64,000 bases of DNA from Paraglaciecola arctica BSs20135. Its GTDB lineage: Bacteria > Pseudomonadota > Gammaproteobacteria > Enterobacterales > Alteromonadaceae. Location of the stretch: contig NZ_BAEO01000037.1 of assembly GCF_000314995.1 (NCBI RefSeq), positions 1 through 64,000 on the forward strand. Reading direction: 5' to 3'. The position numbers were made by a program, and so were the translations under genes. Under the pieces are notes generated by a model. It did no database searches. It saw only the letters and a program-made list of their open reading frames with translations, and was not told the DNA's origin. Positions 43,774-52,890 of this stretch are shown in pieces (position 1 is the first letter of the stretch; each line of letters begins with the position of its first letter).

Positions 43774-45147
43774 CTAAGATTGCTGCAAAGCAATTCTTCC
43801 TGTCCGCACAGCCTGTTTAACTAAGGCTACTTCTGGTGCCAACTTAAACAGGTCGCCGTTTAATCCCGTAAGACTACTAGGCACATGACTCAAACGGGCT
43901 ATTTCTGCGTTAGCTTCTAGATGCTCGGCTTCTCCGTGAGTAGGCACAGCAATTTGTGGCTGCACCCATTGGTACATCTGTTTGAGCTCTTCCTGACATG
44001 GGTGGCCTGAAGCATGGATAGGGAGTTCTGACTCGTGAGCCATTAAGGTATGAATTTTACGGCCTTTGTAGGCTTTAAGCAGGTTTTCGATCGACTCTTC
44101 GTTACCGGGGATAACAATAGAGCTGAATATCACTAGGTCCCCCTCATCTAACGAAACATTGCGATAGCTGTCTTTTGCTAATTGATTTAATGCGGCTCTG
44201 GGCTCGCCTTGACTACCTGTTGCTACCGCCAACACTTCTTGTGGTAATAAATATCCACAATTAAAAGCATCAAGCACTGGCAAATCATCTGGCCAATGCC
44301 CAGTCGCTTTGGCGGCGCCTACTGTGTTTTGTAACGAACGACCAAATAACGCAAAGTAGCGCCCCGTTTCCTTAGCTATTTTTGCTAAGGTAATTAAGCG
44401 AGCAATATTACTGCTAAAACATCCCACTACTACTCGGCCTTTTGCGTTGGCGACGGCTTGTTTTAATCCCTTATAACATTGTTGCTCGGATACTGAGTGT
44501 CCTTCACGATTAGCATTGGTGGAGTCACACACCATAGCTAAGATGTTTTCCTTAGCCAATGATTTAAATGCATCCGCATTGAAAGGTTTATCTGTCACTG
44601 GGGCTAGGTCAATTTTCCAGTCTGCAGTGTGAAAAACGTTGCCTGCAGGCGTTCTGATCACAAAAGCGTGAGGCTCAGGTAAAGAATGGGTAATCAGCAT
44701 CCATTCCACATTAAACACGCCAATATCGACGCGCTCGCCACTGTCTATTTCGATAATAGGTATGTTGTCACCTTGACCATCACGAGCAAGCTTGCGACGC
44801 AAAATTTCAGCAGTGTATTTGGTAGTGTAAACAGGGCATTTAAAGCGACGCCATAAATAAGGCAAGGCTCCTAGATGGTCTTCGTGAGCGTGAGTAATCA
44901 CTATGCCCGCTAACTTTTCTTTGCGCTGGCTGATAAAAGCAGGATCAGCAGCCACAACATCATGTTTATGCAACCCTGAAGTTTTTGCTTCAGCTTCGCT
45001 ACAAAGTGGACTGTTAAAGGTAATACCACAATCTATCATCAACCACTGCCCAGAATGACCATACAGATTCATGTTCATGCCTATTTCGCCGGTTCCACCT
45101 AAGGGCAGAAACCAAAGATCTTTAGCGCTAGGTGTGAGTGACTGAAT
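43774..45147 (-). CDS. rnj: RNase J family beta-CASP ribonuclease
   Basis: A metallo-beta-lactamase/beta-CASP nuclease of about 458 residues. The zinc motif THAHEDHLGALPYLW, the metal-binding HTADWKID, VCDSTNANREGHS and the beta-CASP block PTHGEAEHLEANAEIA are present. The first ATG (45078) falls inside the family's N-terminal strand: the codons before it read LWFLPLGGTGEIG, which belongs to the conserved fold. No ATG, GTG or TTG occurs between there and the in-frame stop at 45157-45159, but two ATT codons (45150, 45147) follow AGGA at 45158-45155. I therefore place an AUU start at 45147. The form is shorter than Bacillus RNase J, as usual in gammaproteobacteria. Confidence 0.88.
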   Translation of the reverse strand: MQSLTPSAKDLWFLPLGGTGEIGMNMNLYGHSGQWLMIDCGITFNSPLCSEAEAKTSGLHKHDVVAADPAFISQRKEKLAGIVITHAHEDHLGALPYLWRRFKCPVYTTKYTAEILRRKLARDGQGDNIPIIEIDSGERVDIGVFNVEWMLITHSLPEPHAFVIRTPAGNVFHTADWKIDLAPVTDKPFNADAFKSLAKENILAMVCDSTNANREGHSVSEQQCYKGLKQAVANAKGRVVVGCFSSNIARLITLAKIAKETGRYFALFGRSLQNTVGAAKATGHWPDDLPVLDAFNCGYLLPQEVLAVATGSQGEPRAALNQLAKDSYRNVSLDEGDLVIFSSIVIPGNEESIENLLKAYKGRKIHTLMAHESELPIHASGHPCQEELKQMYQWVQPQIAVPTHGEAEHLEANAEIARLSHVPSSLTGLNGDLFKLAPEVALVKQAVRTGRIALQQS

Positions 45148-45218
45148 AATAAATTCCTAATTTAGATAAATAGACAATGAAATGGAGCACTGCTTCTTAC
45201 AGGACAAAAGTTGCTTGA

Positions 45219-45698
45219 TTACTCAGCAACAAAACCAGCTAAATCCTCACCCAAACTGGCCACTGGCTTTTCAACTATACGACCTAATTCATTTTCACCT
45301 TGCAATAGAATAATAGTTGGTGAGTACTTTAGAACATATTGCTGATGCAAATCATTAGGTTCTTGTTTGTTATAATTTACCCCGTGTAACGATAAGCTTT
45401 GTAACTCAACGCCAGACAAATCCAATAGTTTTAATAGTCTAGGTACTTCACGCTCACTGTCGTGACACCAAGTACCAAATAATACGATGAGAGATTTTCC
45501 TGATAAAGATTTTACCGCTGCCATCTCTTCTGAGCTAGGTTGGTATTGCTCATAAGCGGCACGAAATTGTGGATACTCTGCAATCAATTGACTCGCCGAA
45601 ATCACGCCGGTAAAAGGCTCAGATTTTGCTATGGGCTGTTCTGTCGAATTACAGCTTACCGACACTATCACCAAAAGAGCCAAAAAAAGCGACTTCAT
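45219..45698 (-). CDS. Thioredoxin-fold lipoprotein with CxxS active site
   Basis: A 159-residue protein with a lipoprotein signal (VIVSVSCNS; Cys16). The thioredoxin-like domain has SLIVLFGTWCHDSEREVPRL, in which the usual C-x-x-C is C-H-D-S, and the cis-proline loop KYSPTIILLQ. Loss of the second Cys argues against simple disulfide reduction. A monothiol role, or binding of a partner, is inferred. It lies 70 bases above RNase J on the same strand, without a terminator between. Confidence 0.82.
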   Translation of the reverse strand: MKSLFLALLVIVSVSCNSTEQPIAKSEPFTGVISASQLIAEYPQFRAAYEQYQPSSEEMAAVKSLSGKSLIVLFGTWCHDSEREVPRLLKLLDLSGVELQSLSLHGVNYNKQEPNDLHQQYVLKYSPTIILLQGENELGRIVEKPVASLGEDLAGFVAE

Positions 45699-45796
45699 AT
45701 TTATATCCTAGTATTTTTTGAAGGCACTAGACTACCTAAGAATGGGATAAATAAGAATACACAAACGCCATTATATCTAGTTAATCTGAGTTCTGG

Positions 45797-45834
45797 ATAG
45801 CTAACTTGAAATCGGGTTAGTTAGCTATTTTTCT
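45797..45834 (+). other. Hairpin between the VOC and lipoprotein genes
   Basis: ATAGCTAACT, 12-base loop, AGTTAGCTAT, a perfect 10-bp stem, followed on the plus strand by T-rich sequence. Both flanking genes are on the minus strand, so the T-run is on the wrong side for them; it may be a stability hairpin at the 3' end of the VOC gene. Confidence 0.45.
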
Positions 45835-45863
45835 TTGCGGTTTGCTCGCAATAGTAATAATAA

Positions 45864-46277
45864 CTACACAGTTTTCATCACATTTAACATCCATTGAATG
45901 CCAAATTTGTCGGTCAACATACCAAATCGTGCATCCCAAAATGTTTGTTGTAGAGGCATAGTAACGGAACCATTCTCAGACAATTTTTCGAACAACACAC
46001 TTTGTTCCTCAACAGAATCTAACTGCACATTAAGATGCATATTATTACCCTTAGTAAAATCACCACCTACTTGTCCATCAGAGGCCATAAAAAGCAAACC
46101 ATCGGTTTTAAATTCGGCGTGCATCACTTTATCTCGCATCTCTTTTGGCATCTCTTCCCCCCTGGTATCAGCAAAGGTTTGAATAGATAATTCTGCATTT
46201 CCAAAACAACTTTGATAAAAATGTAATGCATCTTGGCACTGTCCGTTAAAGTTAAGATAGGGGACTAACTGCTTCAT
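45864..46277 (-). CDS. VOC superfamily protein (PhnB-like)
   Basis: A 137-residue protein of the glyoxalase/PhnB type. It begins MKQLVPYLNFNGQCQDALHF and continues YQSCFGNAE, then HAEFKTDGLLFMASD, HLNVQLDSVEEQSVLFEKL and FWDARFGMLTDKFGIQWMLN. This is the usual paired beta-alpha-beta-beta-beta layout. PhnB-like proteins have no settled function, and some are mislabelled as ubiquinone methyltransferases. It lies 30 bases below the MBL-fold gene and may be the last gene of that operon. Confidence 0.88.
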   Translation of the reverse strand: MKQLVPYLNFNGQCQDALHFYQSCFGNAELSIQTFADTRGEEMPKEMRDKVMHAEFKTDGLLFMASDGQVGGDFTKGNNMHLNVQLDSVEEQSVLFEKLSENGSVTMPLQQTFWDARFGMLTDKFGIQWMLNVMKTV

Positions 46278-46307
46278 TTGTGGATTTGCCTTTTGTTATT
46301 TCTATAT

Positions 46308-47129
46308 TTAATGCCTATGGGAACCTTCAAGTATGCGGATTTCACCGGGCTTGGAAAAATAATCCTCTTCGCTAGATTTAAGTTGATTGGGAATTTCAAC
46401 AGGCACATGGATACCAATACTATTTTTTATGTTGAGGATATCAGTCAAAATATCCCTACCCTCGGCAGAAAAATAGAACCAGTAAGGTGGTAATGCAGTA
46501 TCACTTATACGTTTTTGCCAATGGTCTTTGTAAGGTAGAAAGTGTGCATCATCCGGATCGGCATCGCCCAAGTGCATCACAGTGACAGACGAGTCTTGAT
46601 TTTTTAAGGTCACTCTAAAAACTAAATTCTCAACTTCTGCGCGGCTAGGCCAACCAGCATGAGGAATACGCACCGCATCAATCAGTAAACCAGCAACTTC
46701 TATCGTTTTAGGTTGCTGATTAAAGGCTAATTGAATACCAGTTACTTGAGGGTGTATTCGCTCTGCTCCAGCCAATGCCATAAGTTCTTTCACCGCTTGT
46801 TCTGGCGCTATTAATTGGGTTGTTGGGTATTTTTGCAAATATTTCAACACCTCATCAGCGGCGAAATGATCACCGTGTGCATGGCTGATAATAATAGCGG
46901 TTAAATTATCAAAAGGTGGCGCTGCGCTAAAAATGGCCTGTTTTATGTCTTCAGGCACTAGCTGGTAGGTACCAAAAGCTTGATGAAAAAACGGGTCGAA
47001 CAACACTTTTTTATCCGCGCTTGTTATTAATACTGCTTCATTTGCAACATAGGTAAGAGAACTTTGATGCGCCAATGCGAAAGGTTGCCCACTTAGAATG
47101 AACCACACACAAAAAACCAGCTGTTTCAT
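46308..47129 (-). CDS. Exported MBL-fold metallo-hydrolase
   Basis: A 273-residue protein from the ATG at 47129, which has AAGGAAGA just upstream and heads a signal peptide (VFCVWFILSGQPFALA). The metal site is seen as IIISHAHGDHFAADE, with later HAGWPSR and MHLGDADPDD. It is close to the UlaG/YcbX-type zinc hydrolases that act on small molecules. A longer frame to 47195 overlaps the histidine kinase gene and is not favoured. It starts 11 bases after the kinase stop, so the two form an operon. Confidence 0.87.
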   Translation of the reverse strand: MKQLVFCVWFILSGQPFALAHQSSLTYVANEAVLITSADKKVLFDPFFHQAFGTYQLVPEDIKQAIFSAAPPFDNLTAIIISHAHGDHFAADEVLKYLQKYPTTQLIAPEQAVKELMALAGAERIHPQVTGIQLAFNQQPKTIEVAGLLIDAVRIPHAGWPSRAEVENLVFRVTLKNQDSSVTVMHLGDADPDDAHFLPYKDHWQKRISDTALPPYWFYFSAEGRDILTDILNIKNSIGIHVPVEIPNQLKSSEEDYFSKPGEIRILEGSHRH

Positions 47130-47140
47130 AACTCTTCCTT

Positions 47141-49813
47141 TTAGGCTGTTTTTGAATTGGGCTGCTCGGTTTCGCGATACAGCTGCTGCATACATGCTTG
47201 CATAGAAGCAAGGTATTCCTTGGCTTCTTTGAGGTTACCTACATCAATATGTTCTTCCACCAAAATAGCAAAATCGCTGAGTTCTTGAAAGCCGTAGCTT
47301 CCTGCCGAACCTTTTAATTTGTGCATAAGCGATTTAATTTGATTCCAGTTTTTTTGTTCAATAGCGTCTTGTATATCAGTCAATTTGTCTTTGAAACTCA
47401 ACCGATAGTTTTGAATTAATTGTGCAAACTCAGAACCTGTATTGTGAGGTTTGCTTTGAGACACATTATCGCCAACTATATCGTGTTTTGTTTCAATTGC
47501 GATTCCCTTACCTAAGTACTCAGCCAACATGATATAGAAACGTCCACTATCTATAGGTTTAGGAAAATGGGCACTGGCGCCTGCTGCCAACATCTTGTTT
47601 TTACTGTTTGAATCAACATTAGCCGTCAGCATGATAATTGGCCCTTGAAAGCCTCGTTGCTTAAGAATAGTTGTTGCTTGTAAGCCATCCATTTCAGGCA
47701 TTTGCATATCCATCAAGACTAAATCAAATGTGATATTTTTAGTTGCATTTAGAGCCTGCTGTCCGTCTTCTACTAAGGTAAGTTGCACACCTGTTTTAGC
47801 CAACAAATACGCCACCAGTTGACGATTATCTTCATTATCGTCGGCACATAAAATATGCCCTGTTAATTCAGGTATAGCGACATCTGGTTTAGCGTCTCTG
47901 AGTAATACTGCATCTGCCTGATTTTGGTTAATCATGACTTGTTTATTGGATGCTTCTACATAAGGCATATACACCGCAAACTGACTTCCTTGACCTTCTT
48001 GGCTGGTGACTTTGATATGCCCACCGAGCATTTCTGTTAGTTGTTTACTAATATACAAACCTAAGCCTGTGCCGCCGTATTTTCGACTAGTTGATTGGTT
48101 ACCTTGAGAAAAAGCAGTAAACAAACGCAATTGTTGTTCATCGCTCATACCCGGGCCAGTATCCGATACTACAAAAATAAAACGCTTCCTATAATTGTCC
48201 CAATGAACCTGCAAATCGACCTGCCCTTGATGGGTAAACTTAATAGCGTTATTACACAAATTCAGCAGAATTTGTTTGAGCCTAGTGGGGTCTGAATTAA
48301 ATTCATAGGGTAAAGGAAAGTTAAGTTTAAGATTAAAGCTTAGATGTTTTTCTCTAGCGAACCCCTCCATGTAAGCCGTTACTTCTTGCAACAAGCCAAC
48401 CAAACTGATGTTGGCTTTTTCAAGTTGAATTTTACCCGCCTCAATTTTCGATAAATCTAATACATCATTAACAATATTGAGCAAATATTGCCCGCCATTA
48501 TGAACTGCCAAGATGGCTTTGGCTTTATCATCTTCACTGGCATACACATCACTTAAAATTTCTGAATAACCAATAATAGAATTCAGAGGAGTGCGAATTT
48601 CGTGGCTGACATTGGCCAGAAAACGGCTTTTGGCATCTGTCGCTGATGCAGCAAGTTGTTGCTCTTTTTGGGCAATTTCTACTTGATATTTAATAGTGTT
48701 TGTTTGGCGAATTTCTTCAGCTTGATCTTTTATTTTTTGCTCACGCTCCATAACAGCACTTTGCATACTGCTGAATTCCCGGGCTAATTCACCCAACTCA
48801 CTTTTTTCAGATACTTCAATTTGGTCAGTATAACTGCCACTTGCCACCAATTTAGCAGCTTGTAACAAACGTCCTACTGGCCGCGTGATACTGCGAGCAA
48901 TAAAAAATGAGCCCAACAACGCCAGTAATATGCCTACTATAAAAAAGGGTAATAACTCCAACATAAAAACATTGCGACTTTTTAACCAATCGCTGATTGA
49001 ATCTTGCAGCACCACAACAAAATGCTGCTCTTGGTTATTAAAAATACTAAAAGGTAAGGCGACCCAATCTTCTGAGCCCATAATATGCATATCAATTGTT
49101 GCGCCTTGAGCAACAAAACGCCCTGTCACTTGTTGCAGCTCTTGTTGAACCGTTACACTATTGTTTAGGGTCGATAAAAGTAGTTGATTTTGATTGCCGC
49201 TTACCACCAAAAAATTGATGTCCAGTGAAATCAGGGACTTTATTCTATCTAGAAAAGCAAGATCCAATTTCTTGCCCATCAACAGCCAACCTATAGTAGC
49301 CGGTGCTTTGATTGGCTCAGCCGACATCATAAAAGGTTCGTTTCCAACCATAGCAATCCATGGCTTATTTTGTTGTTTGGTATCTAAATTTTGAGCCAAA
49401 AACCTGTCTACGGTGAGATCTTCTCCGCCATATTGGGCAATCAACATAAAGGTTTTATCCAACACTAAAGCTATATCAGCATTGATACGCTTGCCATGAT
49501 TAAACAACACACTTTTAATCGACTCAGCATCCTCCCCCTGCCCTATTGCACTGCGCAGCGCCCAGTCTTTGGCGATGGTTTCTACGCTTGAATCCAGATG
49601 TTGTTTAGCGATAACCACTTCATTCATAAATACATTTTTGCCCACGTTTAAGCGAGCAACAAATTCACGTTCGGCTTGGTTATAGGCTGCCTGATAGATA
49701 CTGACTAAGGTCAAAGAAAATACCAAAGTAAACAAACTCACCACCAGCAAAAATATCTTTCTTTGCAGTGGAGTCCAAATTAGTTGTTTACCTTTGTGTA
49801 AGCGTGATTTCAC
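47141..49813 (-). CDS. Hybrid sensor histidine kinase with receiver and HPt domains
   Basis: A kinase of about 890 residues. In order: membrane helix, periplasmic sensor of CACHE-like appearance (about 50-290), second membrane helix (LLPFFIVGILLALLGSFF), HAMP, coiled coil, HisKA with FLANVSHEIRTPLNSIIGYS, HATPase (NLCNNAIKFTHQG, DTGPGM, KYGGTGLGLYISKQL), receiver with LVLMDMQMPEMDG, and a C-terminal HPt with MHKLKGSAGSYGF. It can thus run a full phosphorelay and pass phosphate to an outside regulator not encoded here. I prefer the GTG at 49813; the frame extends to a TTG at 49876. Confidence 0.95.
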   Translation of the reverse strand: MKSRLHKGKQLIWTPLQRKIFLLVVSLFTLVFSLTLVSIYQAAYNQAEREFVARLNVGKNVFMNEVVIAKQHLDSSVETIAKDWALRSAIGQGEDAESIKSVLFNHGKRINADIALVLDKTFMLIAQYGGEDLTVDRFLAQNLDTKQQNKPWIAMVGNEPFMMSAEPIKAPATIGWLLMGKKLDLAFLDRIKSLISLDINFLVVSGNQNQLLLSTLNNSVTVQQELQQVTGRFVAQGATIDMHIMGSEDWVALPFSIFNNQEQHFVVVLQDSISDWLKSRNVFMLELLPFFIVGILLALLGSFFIARSITRPVGRLLQAAKLVASGSYTDQIEVSEKSELGELAREFSSMQSAVMEREQKIKDQAEEIRQTNTIKYQVEIAQKEQQLAASATDAKSRFLANVSHEIRTPLNSIIGYSEILSDVYASEDDKAKAILAVHNGGQYLLNIVNDVLDLSKIEAGKIQLEKANISLVGLLQEVTAYMEGFAREKHLSFNLKLNFPLPYEFNSDPTRLKQILLNLCNNAIKFTHQGQVDLQVHWDNYRKRFIFVVSDTGPGMSDEQQLRLFTAFSQGNQSTSRKYGGTGLGLYISKQLTEMLGGHIKVTSQEGQGSQFAVYMPYVEASNKQVMINQNQADAVLLRDAKPDVAIPELTGHILCADDNEDNRQLVAYLLAKTGVQLTLVEDGQQALNATKNITFDLVLMDMQMPEMDGLQATTILKQRGFQGPIIMLTANVDSNSKNKMLAAGASAHFPKPIDSGRFYIMLAEYLGKGIAIETKHDIVGDNVSQSKPHNTGSEFAQLIQNYRLSFKDKLTDIQDAIEQKNWNQIKSLMHKLKGSAGSYGFQELSDFAILVEEHIDVGNLKEAKEYLASMQACMQQLYRETEQPNSKTA

Positions 49814-50139
49814 AAAATATTCTCGATTTACGGAGGAAGTGTTAATTACTAATGCCAGAAGGTCTACAGTCACCAAATCAAAACCGGTGGTTCAAGCAAA
49901 CCTGAGGCTAGCACATTTAGGTGATTTTTAGCATTTTCGACTATTCAGTTTAAAGTATAAATCTCTAGCTAAATGTATTTGCTCACATTTTTATCACTTT
50001 AATAGGCAGTGCTTCAAAACTAATGAACTTAAGGGTAATCGTTTTAGCCGCACATTATAAGCTTCCCTAAATTCGTCAAAGATATTAAAAACTACCAAAA
50101 CCAAAATCACCTTCTATGCTTAATTGATTTCTACAAAAC

Positions 50140-51630
50140 ATGGATAGCTATATGAATATCGTTGATTTTACAACCAACACCTCAACCTGGAGTCTGGTAA
50201 TTCACAAGGTCACTCAAACATCAGTGGTACTTTGGGCGGGTACTTTGTTTGGAACATTGCGAAAACCTCAATTAGCGAGGTTAATTGTGAGCTTAGATGG
50301 CAATGAAATCAGTCGAGAAGATATCACGCTAGACCAATGGCAACGTCCTTTCAGTAGGTTAAGTCAGCGTTTTTATGACACCCGTTTGATATCAGGCCTA
50401 CAAGCTGGGCAAAGCTACACTGTGGAATTTTATCAACGCTTAGAAGGCAAAGAGCATGAAGGTCAAAATCAATGGCAACGGTTACGCAGTGGTACATTTT
50501 CGACTTTACCTTCAGGGCTACCAACTAATAAAAACAAGGCCTTTACTGTGGCGCTGAGTAGTTGTTTTTACGAGCATCGCGATTGTGGTCAGGCTGCTCG
50601 TGCATTTAAAGCTTTGTACGAACGTGGCGATGAATCAGTTAGGCCTGACATTAAATTTATGGTGGGCGATCAAGTGTATTTAGATATAGGACTAGATTCA
50701 CTGTCACCACTGACTAATGAAGTACGTCAGCGAGTGGCGGAAGACTACGCCAAACATTGGCAAGTACTAGGTAGTATATTAGCCCGAGGCGGCACCTGGA
50801 TGTTGCCAGATGACCATGAGTTTTGGAATGATTATCCGTTTTACGACGGCTTGTTACCTACTCTGTTCATGTTAAAAATAAAAAAAATTCGCAATGCCTG
50901 GAAAGGCGCATCCCGTGATGGCGTGTTAAAGGTACAACAAAGTAGCAAGGTTGATACTTTTGAAATCGGCACCGACCTTTCTTTTTGTGTAGCTGATTTA
51001 CGCTCATATCGCAGTAAAACGCAATTTATCGATAAACAAGGCTTTGATACAATGCTTAGCTGGACAGAAGGATTAGATAAACCTGGGGTGTTGGTGATCC
51101 CACAAGTATTACTAGCAGAAAAAAATAAGCTGGAACGCAATCTCTTGAGTTTCAAAAAACAATATTCACAGCTGATTACTGCCATGGCCAGTTCAGGCCA
51201 TGACATAGTAGTTATGTCGGGTGACGTGCATTTTGGTCGCATTGCGCAGGTTAAAATGGGGGCTCAAGGCGGCAGATTGATTGAAGTAGTGTCGTCGCCT
51301 ATGTCGAACTTAACTGGGTTAAACAGTTTGGCTTCTGATAAAGCCAAAACCACTCCTAAACACTTTCCTGACCCAGCAGTCATCGACATCCCAGAATTTG
51401 AACCACAAGCTGTGCAATACGATAAAAACTTTAATGTACATACCAGAAAAGGTTTCCCTTTATCGGCCTACTGGAAAGAACGCACGCGCGAACATTTTAT
51501 GACAGTAAGTTTTCACAAAAATACAGCAAGCGTAGGCATGTCAGTGCAAGCATGGCGTATTCGACAACAAGACAGTGAGCGACTGCCTGTTAAAGACTTT
51601 AAACAGGCTTTTACGATGACTTTAAAATAA
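50140..51630 (+). CDS. PhoD-like metallophosphatase family protein
   Basis: A 496-residue protein. An N-terminal fibronectin-like beta domain (residues 10-125, VTQTSVVLWAG) precedes a PhoD-type phosphatase domain: SSCFYEHRDCGQAA, KFMVGDQVYLDIGLD (metal Asp), MLPDDHEFWNDYPF (Asn/Asp/His) and VVMSGDVHFGRIAQ (His). No Tat or Sec signal is visible, unlike classical secreted PhoD, so it may be cytoplasmic. ATG codons at 50140 and 50152 are both possible. It is a single gene. Confidence 0.88.
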   Translation: MDSYMNIVDFTTNTSTWSLVIHKVTQTSVVLWAGTLFGTLRKPQLARLIVSLDGNEISREDITLDQWQRPFSRLSQRFYDTRLISGLQAGQSYTVEFYQRLEGKEHEGQNQWQRLRSGTFSTLPSGLPTNKNKAFTVALSSCFYEHRDCGQAARAFKALYERGDESVRPDIKFMVGDQVYLDIGLDSLSPLTNEVRQRVAEDYAKHWQVLGSILARGGTWMLPDDHEFWNDYPFYDGLLPTLFMLKIKKIRNAWKGASRDGVLKVQQSSKVDTFEIGTDLSFCVADLRSYRSKTQFIDKQGFDTMLSWTEGLDKPGVLVIPQVLLAEKNKLERNLLSFKKQYSQLITAMASSGHDIVVMSGDVHFGRIAQVKMGAQGGRLIEVVSSPMSNLTGLNSLASDKAKTTPKHFPDPAVIDIPEFEPQAVQYDKNFNVHTRKGFPLSAYWKERTREHFMTVSFHKNTASVGMSVQAWRIRQQDSERLPVKDFKQAFTMTLK

Positions 51631-51760
51631 TAAGTTATAAGGATTAGAACGTGTTTGGCGAAAGATTTACCGATACAATACGTTCTATACCTCGTTGCTT
51701 GTTCTTCCAAGCATAATAGTTACTTTCTTTCCGTTTTTTAAAATAATTTAAGGACCTCAT

Positions 51761-52876
51761 GTGATGCGCTTAATTACGCCTAGCCATTTACTTTTTCTAT
51801 CAATTTTAATATTAACTGGCTGCTCTGATCCTGAATTGCAAATGCAACAAAAACCAGCGCCTGAAGTAGATATTAGTCATCCCATTCAAACAGTCATCAC
51901 TCAGTGGGACGAATACACCGGCAGATTTGCCGCGGTTAACCATGTGGAAATACGGGCACGAGTCAGTGGATATTTACAAAAAACCAATTTTAAAGACGGT
52001 CAAGCCGTCAAAAAAGACGAAGTGTTATATGTGATAGACCAACGTTCATTCAAAATTGCCCTTAAAAGCGCGGAGTCTAGGTTCGAATTAGCCAAAAAAG
52101 AATTGGAAAGAGGTAAAGACTTACGTAGCAAAAATTCGCTGTCGCAAGAAGAAGTAGATCGCAGGGTCAATGAATTTGATCTCGCTTGGGCAGCCCTTGA
52201 AAATGCCAAACTGGATATGGAGTTCACTGAGATTAAATCACCTATAGATGGGGTCGTTTCAAGGGATTTTGTGAACGTGGGTAATCTTGTAACAGGTGGC
52301 GCATCAGGCGCAACATTGCTTACCACAGTTGTATCAGTGGATCCTATTCACTTCTATTTTGATGCGGGAGAAAGGGATCTTTTAAAATATATACGCTTAA
52401 GTCAGTCTGACAAACGTGAAAGCTCACGTACAAAATCCAATCCTGTGCAAGTGCGCTTGCAAGATGAAGAAGAGTTTAGGCATTTAGGTGTCATGGACTT
52501 TGTTGATAACCAGATAGACTCAGGCACAGGTACTATACAAGGTAGAGCTATTTTAGATAATCCAGGTGGCTTTATTTTGCCCGGTTTTTTTGGTCGTATG
52601 CGTTTGTTATCTCAAGAAAATGTTTCAGTTATCTTAGTACCTGATACCAGTATCGGTACAGATCAGTCACGTAAATTTGTGTACGTTGTGAATAGTGAAA
52701 ATAAAATTGACAGAAAATTTGTCTCATTAGGTGAATTATACACTCAAGAGTTACGAATTATTACTGAAGGTTTAAGCGCCGAAGACAATGTAATAGTGAA
52801 TGGCATGATGCGAGCCAGACCAGGTGCTTTAGTGTCACCAAAACAAGTCGACCTTACTAGCCAATACAGCTACTAA
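51761..52876 (+). CDS. RND efflux periplasmic adaptor (membrane fusion lipoprotein)
   Basis: A 371-residue adaptor. The lipoprotein signal ends in ILTGCSD (Cys21 from the GTG). The lipoyl halves ARVSGYLQKTNFKDGQAVKK and IKSPIDGVVSRDFVNVGNLV flank a short alpha-hairpin (about 100-150), then beta-barrel and membrane-proximal domains follow. It links an inner-membrane RND pump to a TolC-type channel, and the pump gene begins 14 bases downstream. The start is GTG at 51761 or the adjoining ATG at 51764, after AAGGA. No outer-membrane channel gene is in the operon. Confidence 0.95.
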   Translation: MMRLITPSHLLFLSILILTGCSDPELQMQQKPAPEVDISHPIQTVITQWDEYTGRFAAVNHVEIRARVSGYLQKTNFKDGQAVKKDEVLYVIDQRSFKIALKSAESRFELAKKELERGKDLRSKNSLSQEEVDRRVNEFDLAWAALENAKLDMEFTEIKSPIDGVVSRDFVNVGNLVTGGASGATLLTTVVSVDPIHFYFDAGERDLLKYIRLSQSDKRESSRTKSNPVQVRLQDEEEFRHLGVMDFVDNQIDSGTGTIQGRAILDNPGGFILPGFFGRMRLLSQENVSVILVPDTSIGTDQSRKFVYVVNSENKIDRKFVSLGELYTQELRIITEGLSAEDNVIVNGMMRARPGALVSPKQVDLTSQYSY

Positions 52877-52890
52877 CTGGAAATAGCCAA

